64,000 nucleotides of DNA from Nitratireductor indicus C115 (GTDB lineage: Bacteria; Pseudomonadota; Alphaproteobacteria; Rhizobiales; Rhizobiaceae): the NCBI RefSeq assembly GCF_000300515.1, contig NZ_AMSI01000008.1, positions 124,001 through 188,000 of the forward strand. Reading direction: 5' to 3'. This document shows positions 54,969-61,024 of the stretch, in pieces. The notes under the pieces are model-generated. The model was not told the origin of the DNA and ran no database searches. It saw nothing but the letters and a program-made list of their open reading frames with translations. Made by a program: the position numbers and the translations under genes. The stretch's first letter is position 1, and the number at the start of each line of letters is the position of its first letter.

Positions 54969-55886
54969 TCAGTTCTGCCGTTCGGCGACGAAGAGCGCGG
55001 CTTGGCGCAGTCCTTCGGCTTCCTCGCCATAAGGCGCGAGAATATCGCGGGCCTGTGCGACCAGTCCGCGGAGTTGTGCCCGTGTCCAATCGATACCGTG
55101 AAGGCTGGCCAGCGTCGCCTTGCCGGCGGCGGCATCCTTGCCTGTGGCCTTGCCCATGGCTTCGCTGCTGGCTGTCAGATCAAGCAGATCGTCGGCGAGC
55201 TGGAAGGCGAGCCCGATTGCGGCGCCGAATTCGCCCAGTCTTTCACGATCCGCATCGTTTCCGCTGCCGATGATTGCGCCTGCTTCGCACGCATAGCGGA
55301 TCAGTGCCCCCGTCTTCATGGCCTGAAGACGCAATATTTCTTCTTCGGCGAGCGTCTCGCCTTCGGCTGCCAGATCCAGTGCCTGCCCGCCGGCCATGCC
55401 GCCGATGCCCGCTGCACGGGCGAGGCGCAGGGTGAGGGCAAGGCGTTTTTCCGCGGAAAGCAGGGTGGCGTCGTCAGCGATGATGTCGAAGGCATAGGTG
55501 AGGAGGCTGTCGCCGGCCAGAATGGCGGTGGCCTCGTCGAAGGCGCGGTGAACGGTCGGCTGGCCGCGCCGAAGGTCGTCGTCGTCCATGGCCGGCAGGT
55601 CGTCATGAACCAGCGAGTAGCAGTGCACGCATTCAAGCGCCGCCGCCACGCGCAGCGCGGCCTCACCCTGCGCGTCGAACAAGGAGGCCGTTTCCAGGAC
55701 CAGGAACGGGCGCAGCCGCTTCCCCCCGTTGAGCACGCCATGCCGCATGGCGTCGAGCAGGCGTTGCGGGCGTGCAACCTCGCCTTCAAGCGGGCGCGTA
55801 TCCAGCAGACGGCGCAGCGTGTCCTCGACCATCTCGGCGCTGACGGCGAGCTTGATCTCGAAAGGGGGCGTTGTTGTCTCGTTCAT
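54969..55886 (-). CDS. ispA: Short-chain polyprenyl diphosphate (farnesyl/geranylgeranyl) synthase
   Basis: The 305-residue enzyme has the first Asp-rich motif in [20 protein letters not shown] and the second in [12 protein letters not shown], which bind the magnesium-diphosphate substrates, plus [11 protein letters not shown]. It condenses IPP with allylic diphosphates; family and length suit farnesyl diphosphate synthase. The start ATG at 55886 precedes the conserved N-terminus; an apparent longer frame upstream runs antisense to mtgA and is not coding. It is convergent with ispG and divergent from mtgA. Confidence 0.92.
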   Translation of the reverse strand: MNETTTPPFEIKLAVSAEMVEDTLRRLLDTRPLEGEVARPQRLLDAMRHGVLNGGKRLRPFLVLETASLFDAQGEAALRVAAALECVHCYSLVHDDLPAMDDDDLRRGQPTVHRAFDEATAILAGDSLLTYAFDIIADDATLLSAEKRLALTLRLARAAGIGGMAGGQALDLAAEGETLAEEEILRLQAMKTGALIRYACEAGAIIGSGNDADRERLGEFGAAIGLAFQLADDLLDLTASSEAMGKATGKDAAAGKATLASLHGIDWTRAQLRGLVAQARDILAPYGEEAEGLRQAALFVAERQN

Positions 55887-56054
55887 GGGCGGAGCGATAG
55901 CGCAAAGGCGCTGTGGGTCAAGTCCCGTTTGTGTCGCGCTCAGGCAATAGCTGGCATTGCGCCGCCGTCCATGGGAGGTTATGCGGAAAGCCCAAGCTGG
56001 CTTCAACCGGGGAAAAGGGTGAGCGGACCAACGGTCGAACCCGAAAGAAGGACG

Positions 56055-56780
56055 ATGGCGCGAGGCAGGAGCCGAAACGGTCGTGGCAGAACGACGCGCG
56101 GGCGGCTCGGCTGGCTCTTGCGGCGTGTCGTGGTCGTGCTTGCGCTGCTTGCCTTCATTCCGGCGGCGTTGACGCTGCTGTACCGCGTGCCTGTCGTGCA
56201 TCCGATATCGACCCTCATGGTGAAGGATCTCGCCACTTTTGCCGGCTATGACAGGAAATGGACGTCGCTTGAGGATATGGGGACCCTGATCCAGTATTCG
56301 GTGATGATGTCGGAAGACGGGCAGTTCTGCAGCCATGGCGGGGTGGATTGGGGGGCTCTCAACACGGTCATCAACGACGCTCTTTCCGGTGAAGCGGCGC
56401 GAGGGGCCTCGACAATCCCTATGCAGACGGCCAAGAACCTTTTCCTGTGGCAGGGGCGCTCCTTCATCCGCAAGGGGTTGGAACTGCCGCTGGCGCTTTA
56501 TATCGATGTGATCCTGCCGAAGCACCGCATCATGGAAATCTATCTCAACATTGCCGAGTGGGGCCCAAATATCTACGGCGCGGAAGCTGCCGCACAACAC
56601 TATTTCGGGCGTTCGGCCAAGAACCTGACGCGCAGGCAGGCCGCACTTCTGGCCGTCACCCTGCCCAATCCGCATGCCCGCAACCCGGCCAAACCCTCCG
56701 GCGGGCTCAACCGGCTTGCCGCCAATATCGAGCGGCGGGCACAGCGTGCCGGCGGTTATGTGGGCTGCCTGAAGCGGTGA
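56055..56780 (+). CDS. mtgA: Monofunctional biosynthetic peptidoglycan transglycosylase
   Basis: The 241-residue protein has one N-terminal membrane anchor ([20 protein letters not shown]) and a GT51 glycosyltransferase domain. The catalytic stretch [16 protein letters not shown] holds the conserved Glu, and [17 protein letters not shown] and [15 protein letters not shown] follow. It polymerises lipid II into glycan strands at the periplasmic face of the inner membrane. Start is ATG at 56055; a GTG at 56020 is also possible. rpmF lies 169 bases downstream. Confidence 0.93.
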   Translation: MARGRSRNGRGRTTRGRLGWLLRRVVVVLALLAFIPAALTLLYRVPVVHPISTLMVKDLATFAGYDRKWTSLEDMGTLIQYSVMMSEDGQFCSHGGVDWGALNTVINDALSGEAARGASTIPMQTAKNLFLWQGRSFIRKGLELPLALYIDVILPKHRIMEIYLNIAEWGPNIYGAEAAAQHYFGRSAKNLTRRQAALLAVTLPNPHARNPAKPSGGLNRLAANIERRAQRAGGYVGCLKR

Positions 56781-56949
56781 GATAGCGGCTGCGACGCGAA
56801 AAAAAGCGGTACCCCACTGGCCAAAAGCCGTTTGGGCGTGTATAGGCACGCCGACTTCCAATTCCCGGACGAAATGCTGGGCCCTGGATCGAAGGGCCGC
56901 AACGGCCTTTTGTCGATTTAGCGGATGACCGATTTAGCGGAGCAGGACA

Positions 56950-57132
56950 ATGGCTGTACCAAAAAGGAAAACCTCGCCGTCGAAGCGCGGCATGCGTCGC
57001 TCGGCTGACGCGATCAAGGCCCCGACCTATGTCGAGGACAAGAATTCGGGCGAACTGCGCCGTCCGCACCATGTCGATCTGAAGACCGGCATGTATCGCG
57101 GCCGCCAGGTTCTGGAGCCCAAGGACGCATAA
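56950..57132 (+). CDS. rpmF: 50S ribosomal protein L32
   Basis: The 60-residue basic protein opens [20 protein letters not shown], exactly the L32 pattern, and continues with [20 protein letters not shown]. The four Cys zinc-ribbon positions found in some bacterial L32 proteins are absent, so this is the Cys-free form. It stands alone, with AGCAGGA before the ATG, and is closed by a strong bidirectional terminator shared with phaR. Confidence 0.96.
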   Translation: MAVPKRKTSPSKRGMRRSADAIKAPTYVEDKNSGELRRPHHVDLKTGMYRGRQVLEPKDA

Positions 57133-57153
57133 GCGTTCTGCTTCGAGTATGAA

Positions 57154-57188
57154 AAAAAGACCGGCCACTGGCCGGTCTTTTTGTTTTT
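57154..57188. terminator. Bidirectional rho-independent terminator between rpmF and phaR
   Basis: AAAAAGACCGGCC and GGCCGGTCTTTTT form a 13-base stem around ACT, followed by GTTTTT. On the other strand the leading A-run becomes a T-run, so it can end both convergent transcripts. Confidence 0.9.
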
Positions 57189-57195
57189 GCGGATA

Positions 57196-57801
57196 TCAGC
57201 CGTCGCCCATGGAATCGATCTTGCGCTGCATGGCCGCGATCTGGTCGCGTAACTCCCTGAGGTCGTCGGAACGACCGCCTTCGGATGGTGTTTCGCTCTC
57301 GCGGGCAGGCGAGGCGGCAGGCGCTGTAGGAGAGAACATGCGCATGGCATTTTGAAACATTTCAATGTTTCGACGCGTCTGTTCCTCCACCATCTTCATC
57401 TGGGCGGACATGCCCATCATGTCCATGGACGGTGTTCCAAAAGCCTTGCTCATCTGCTCGCGCAGACGCTCCTGCTCCTTGGAGAAGGCGAGCATGGATT
57501 GCTCCAGAAAGCTCGGCACAACCATCTGCATCTGGTCGCCGTAGAAGGAGATCAACTGGCGCAGGAAAGAGACGGGCAGCATGTTCTGGCCGTTGCGGTC
57601 ATTCTCCAGCTCGAAGATGATCTGCGTCAGAACCGAGTGGGTGATGTCTTCGCCGGACTTGGCGTCCTGCACGACGAAATCCTCGTCACGCTTGACCATC
57701 TCGGCCAGATCTTCCAGCGTCACATAGGTGCTGGTGCCCGTGTTGTAGAGGCGGCGGTTGGCATATTTCTTGATGACGATCGGGTCGTCCTTGGCTGGCA
57801 T
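57196..57801 (-). CDS. phaR: Polyhydroxyalkanoate synthesis repressor PhaR
   Basis: The 201-residue protein starts with the PHB-accumulation regulatory DNA-binding domain (IVIKKYANRRLYNTGTSTYV, then LEDLAEMVKRDEDFVVQDA). The PHB_acc domain follows (FYGDQMQMVVPSFLEQSMLA) and a charged, Glu-rich C-terminus with a probable coiled coil. It binds both DNA and PHB granules, derepressing phasin and PHB genes when polymer is present. It is divergent from phaA across a 481-base region and shares a terminator with rpmF. Confidence 0.93.
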   Translation of the reverse strand: MPAKDDPIVIKKYANRRLYNTGTSTYVTLEDLAEMVKRDEDFVVQDAKSGEDITHSVLTQIIFELENDRNGQNMLPVSFLRQLISFYGDQMQMVVPSFLEQSMLAFSKEQERLREQMSKAFGTPSMDMMGMSAQMKMVEEQTRRNIEMFQNAMRMFSPTAPAASPARESETPSEGGRSDDLRELRDQIAAMQRKIDSMGDG

Positions 57802-58282
57802 TACTGACCTCCCCGTAGCACGGTTTCCTGGGACGTTGGCCGGGCTTTCAACATCGGACCGGCTTGCCCCACTACTCTGTTCTCTCCGTCATGAGACGGC
57901 AGCCGGACCAGCGGGCCCGGCCTGCTATGCTGGCACATCGGGTCTGGCCTCTGCCGCGCCGCGATGCTGGATTTCAAGGACTGGGAGCACTCTCCCGAAA
58001 TGGCCGATCTGCAATGACCATTCCGTTGGAGGCCCCCGCCACGAAAGGCATGAGAAACCATTTCGTGGCCGCCAGCTGTCAGGATATGCCCAAAATCAGG
58101 GCGATTGAAAGCGCTTTGTGCGCCGGCGAAGAGTAGGTGCCCCTCTTTACGGCACATGCTGATGCCGCAGTGCACACATCCGTTTGACTTGTGCCTGGGA
58201 AGCCGCGACAAATGGAGAAAAGCGGGGCCTGTCGCAAGGCCTCCATAAATGCATGCATATGACTGTCTCAAGGGAGCTTTCC
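57802..58282. other. Intergenic region between divergent phaR and phaA
   Basis: The 481 bases should hold the phaR and phaA promoters and, if PhaR acts locally, its operator. I see no gene with a conserved product. Short TGC-rich motifs (GCAGTGCACACATCC, GCATGCATATGAC) lie in the last 130 bases before phaA, where a PhaR site would be expected, but no strong palindrome stands out. Confidence 0.5.
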
Positions 58283-59467
58283 ATGTCCACTGCCGATGCC
58301 ATCGTGATTGCCAGCGCCGCCCGCACGCCGGTCGGTTCCTTCAACGGTTCCTTCGCCAACGTGCCAGCGCATGATCTCGGCACGACCGTCATCCGCGAAG
58401 TGCTGCAGCGCTCGGGTGTTGCGCCGGAAGAGGTCGATGAGGTCATTCTTGGCCAGGTGCTGACTGCCGGGCAGGGGCAGAATCCGGCACGCCAGGCTTC
58501 CATTGCCGCCGGGCTTCCCAAGGAGACCACGGCATGGGGGCTGAACCAGGTCTGTGGCTCGGGACTGCGCACTATCGCCATCGGCATGCAGCAGATCGCC
58601 ACCGGGGATGCAGATATCATCATCGCCGGGGGGCAGGAATCGATGTCGCTTTCGCCCCATTGCGCGCATCTGCGCAGCGGGGTGAAGATGGGCGATTATT
58701 CGCTGATCGACACCATGATACGGGATGGTCTGTGGGACGCCTTCAACGGCTATCATATGGGCATCACCGCCGAGAACGTTGCCAAGGAATTCCAGATCAC
58801 GCGTGAGCAGCAAGACGAATTCGCGCTTGCCTCGCAAAACAAGGCGGAAGCCGCGCAGAAGGCTGGCCGCTTCAAGGACGAAATCATTCCGGTGACGATC
58901 AAGTCGCGCAAAGGCGATGTTGTCGTCTCGGATGATGAGTATATCCGTTACGGCGCAACGCTCGAGGGGATGCAGAAGCTGCGCCCGGCTTTCGACAAGG
59001 AAGGCAGCGTGACGGCGGGCAATGCTTCGGGTCTCAACGATGGCGCGGCAGCCGTTCTTTTGATGCGCGAGAGCGAGGCCGCGCGCCGCGGCCTTCAGCC
59101 GCTCGCGCGCGTCGCTTCCTGGGCAACTGCCGGCGTCGACCCGGCTGTCATGGGAACTGGCCCCATCCCTGCTTCGCGCCGTGCGCTGGAGAAGGCAGGC
59201 TGGAAGGCTGAGGACCTGGATCTCGTGGAAGCCAATGAGGCATTCGCGGCACAGGCCTGCGCGGTGAACAAGGGCATGGGCTGGAATACGGATATCGTGA
59301 ACGTCAATGGCGGCGCCATTGCCATCGGGCATCCGATCGGTGCTTCGGGCGCCCGCATTTTCAACACACTGGTCTACGAAATGCGTCGCCGCGGCGCGCG
59401 CAAGGGTCTGGCCACGCTTTGCATCGGTGGCGGGATGGGCGTCGCCATGTGCGTGGAAGCGCTGTAG
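58283..59467 (+). CDS. phaA: Acetyl-CoA C-acetyltransferase (beta-ketothiolase)
   Basis: The 394-residue thiolase has the nucleophilic Cys in [16 protein letters not shown], the His of [15 protein letters not shown] and the second Cys in [13 protein letters not shown]. It condenses two acetyl-CoA to acetoacetyl-CoA, the first step of polyhydroxybutyrate synthesis. The ATG at 58283 follows AAGGGAG; upstream in-frame starts precede no conserved sequence. phaB follows after 122 bases. Residues and length match PhaA/AtoB biosynthetic thiolases. Confidence 0.95.
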   Translation: MSTADAIVIASAARTPVGSFNGSFANVPAHDLGTTVIREVLQRSGVAPEEVDEVILGQVLTAGQGQNPARQASIAAGLPKETTAWGLNQVCGSGLRTIAIGMQQIATGDADIIIAGGQESMSLSPHCAHLRSGVKMGDYSLIDTMIRDGLWDAFNGYHMGITAENVAKEFQITREQQDEFALASQNKAEAAQKAGRFKDEIIPVTIKSRKGDVVVSDDEYIRYGATLEGMQKLRPAFDKEGSVTAGNASGLNDGAAAVLLMRESEAARRGLQPLARVASWATAGVDPAVMGTGPIPASRRALEKAGWKAEDLDLVEANEAFAAQACAVNKGMGWNTDIVNVNGGAIAIGHPIGASGARIFNTLVYEMRRRGARKGLATLCIGGGMGVAMCVEAL

Positions 59468-59589
59468 GATTTTAGCCGGCGTGCGGTGGATTCGCCGTCT
59501 GCGCGCCGGCTTGTCGAAACGGCTCAGGCAAAACTAGAGCGGTGCGGCGGGGAACATTGCGGCGAACACATATCAGGGAGGCGATCCTC

Positions 59590-60309
59590 ATGAGAACGGC
59601 ACTGGTTACGGGCGGTACGCGCGGCATTGGCGCTGCGATTGCAAAGGCGTTGCAGGATGCGGGCTACAAGGTAGCAGCCAATTATGCCGGCAATGACGAA
59701 GCGGCAGCGCGCTTCAGCGAGGAAACGGGTATCAAATCCTATAAATGGTCCGTGGCCGATTACGACCAATGCGCCAAGGGCGTGGAGGCAGTGGAAGCTG
59801 ATTTCGGCCCTGTCGACGTGCTGGTCAACAATGCCGGTATCACGCGCGACGTGATGTTTCACAAGATGACGCCTGAGGATTGGCAGGCGGTGATCAACGT
59901 CAACCTCAACGGCATCTTCAACATGACGCATCAGGTGTTTGCGGGAATGCGCGAGCGCAAATTTGGCCGCATCGTGAGCATCTCCTCCATCAACGGCCAA
60001 AAGGGACAGATGGGGCAAACCAACTATTCGGCGGCGAAGGCGGGCGAGATCGGTTTTACCAAGGCTCTGGCCCAGGAGGCCGCCCGCTTCGGCGTGACGG
60101 TCAATGCGATCTGCCCCGGCTATATCGCCACCGATATGGTGATGGCGGTGCCTGAAGCCGTGCGTGAGAAGATCGTCGCGCAGATTCCCGTGGGTCGATT
60201 GGGTGAGGCCCCGGAAATCGCCCGCTCTGTTCTGTTCCTTGCCTCGGACGAGGCGGGCTTCATCACCGGCTCCACACTCACAGTGAATGGCGGCCAGTAC
60301 ATCGTCTGA
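59590..60309 (+). CDS. phaB: Acetoacetyl-CoA reductase
   Basis: The 239-residue short-chain dehydrogenase has TGGTRGIGAAIAKAL, NNAGITRDVMFHKMTPEDW, and the catalytic Ser-Tyr-Lys in SISSINGQKGQMGQTNYSAA followed by KAG. These are textbook PhaB signatures, including GITRD and the Gln-Met-Gly-Gln loop. It reduces acetoacetyl-CoA to (R)-3-hydroxybutyryl-CoA with NADPH. The ATG at 59590 follows AGGGAGG. It forms a PHB-precursor pair with phaA and is closed by a very strong terminator. No phaC synthase is in the window. Confidence 0.95.
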   Translation: MRTALVTGGTRGIGAAIAKALQDAGYKVAANYAGNDEAAARFSEETGIKSYKWSVADYDQCAKGVEAVEADFGPVDVLVNNAGITRDVMFHKMTPEDWQAVINVNLNGIFNMTHQVFAGMRERKFGRIVSISSINGQKGQMGQTNYSAAKAGEIGFTKALAQEAARFGVTVNAICPGYIATDMVMAVPEAVREKIVAQIPVGRLGEAPEIARSVLFLASDEAGFITGSTLTVNGGQYIV

Positions 60310-60333
60310 TCGCTTAAAAACGGATTCGATTCA

Positions 60334-60369
60334 AAAAGCCCCCGCCGGTTCATGCCGGCGGGGGCTTTT
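60334..60369 (+). terminator. Rho-independent terminator after phaB
   Basis: AAAAGCCCCCGCCGG and CCGGCGGGGGCTTTT form a perfect 15-base stem around TTCATG. The T-run is in the descending arm. It starts 25 bases after the phaB stop. Confidence 0.9.
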
Positions 60370-60405
60370 GTGGAAAGAGGTTCGGGTGCTTCTGCAAAAA
60401 GAATG

Positions 60406-60422
60406 TGTATCAGGATGATACA
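60406..60422. promoter_or_regulatory. Perfect palindrome downstream of phaB
   Basis: TGTATCA and TGATACA are exact 7-base arms around GGA. The site lies after the phaB terminator and about 600 bases before the helicase, so it more likely controls something within the patch than phaB. TetR- or LacI-type proteins bind sites of this size. Confidence 0.4.
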
Positions 60423-60527
60423 TAAGTCTTAATGAAGTTCCGGATGGCGGTTCCGAACCCTGTGGACAAGATGTGCCTCGTCTGTTTGTGTCCTGTGGAA
60501 ACCACAAGATGTAGGTGGAAACGAAAC

Positions 60528-60568
60528 GGGAACATCTGCCCGTCACTGATTCGTCGCCGATTCGTTCC
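60528..60568. repeat. 41-base direct repeat block, copy A
   Basis: The block begins GGGAAC and, 14 bases later, continues GTCACTGATTCGTCGCC and GATTCGTTCC. Within it, GATTCGT recurs at an 11-base interval, so it behaves like an iteron pair. Copy B lies 273 bases downstream with the same internal spacing. Confidence 0.8.
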
Positions 60569-60604
60569 GCCTTTGATCGAAGTGTTAATCCTCGAAAGCA
60601 CGCA

Positions 60605-60793
60605 ATGCCGCACGAAGTTTACAATTCGTTGGGATTTCCTAACGAATTCTTAAGCTTAAACGCAGCGCTGGAACGGCTGCCGTGGCCGGACTTCCAAAAG
60701 TTAACGCAGCTAAGGGATTTATGTCTTGAAGCAAGTCGCGGCGATTCAGCATTTCGGTATGGGTCGGTTCCAATTGCCTATATGTTGTGGTGA
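60605..60793 (+). CDS. Possible small hypothetical protein between the repeat blocks
   Basis: A 62-residue frame starts at ATG 60605 (MPHEVYNSLGFPNEFLSLNA) and ends PIAYMLW before a TGA. It contains plausible amphipathic segments (ERLPWPDFQKLTQLRDLCLE), but no strong ribosome site precedes it and I recognise no family. A longer frame from ATG 60515 would begin upstream of repeat copy A and run through that block. It may be a remnant or may not be translated. Confidence 0.3.
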   Translation: MPHEVYNSLGFPNEFLSLNAALERLPWPDFQKLTQLRDLCLEASRGDSAFRYGSVPIAYMLW

Positions 60794-60800
60794 ACGAATG

Positions 60801-60841
60801 GGGAACTTGCAAAAGTCAGTGATTCGTCGCTGATTCGTTCC
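60801..60841. repeat. 41-base direct repeat block, copy B
   Basis: The block begins GGGAAC and, 14 bases later, has GTCAGTGATTCGTCGCT then GATTCGTTCC. The final 27 bases differ from copy A at two positions. A third, weaker unit AGACTCGTTCC follows directly, continuing the 11-base period. Confidence 0.8.
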
Positions 60842-61024
60842 AGACTCGTTCCAAACCTTAACGTGGAACGGATTTCACCGCGGAGATCCACGAGAAAACG
60901 GGTGGCTTCGCTTTGCTGGGCAGGGGATATCTGCAGGGCGAAACTGGCACCTTGGAATAACCATGCAAAGCGTGGTACCGAAGAAACTCATTTTGTTGCT
61001 GAGGAAGACGGCTTCCCGGGCCTT

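Larger units (their letters stand above)
60370..61024. other. AT-richer intergenic patch between phaB and helicase
   Basis: This 655-base stretch is visibly less GC-rich than its neighbours. It contains a 17-base palindrome (60406-60422), two copies of a 41-base repeat block (60528-60568 and 60801-60841), and a small frame between them (60605-60793). Three TGTGGA words (60370, 60463, 60494) recall partial DnaA boxes, but I do not read it as a replication origin. The helicase promoter must be here. Confidence 0.5.

Noticed and set aside
54966-56054. Extended mtgA start or a large plus-strand gene opposite ispA
   Set aside because: The long open frame is antisense to the clearly conserved ispA; mtgA's membrane anchor and GT51 domain begin only after 56055.
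57802-58282. Small genes in the phaR-phaA gap
   Set aside because: Open frames there have no conserved sequence, no convincing ribosome sites and run antisense to each other.
60370-61024. Chromosomal replication origin
   Set aside because: TGTGGA words and AT-richness are suggestive, but no full DnaA-box cluster is visible and the neighbours (phaAB, SUV3-like helicase) are not the usual origin genes in this order.
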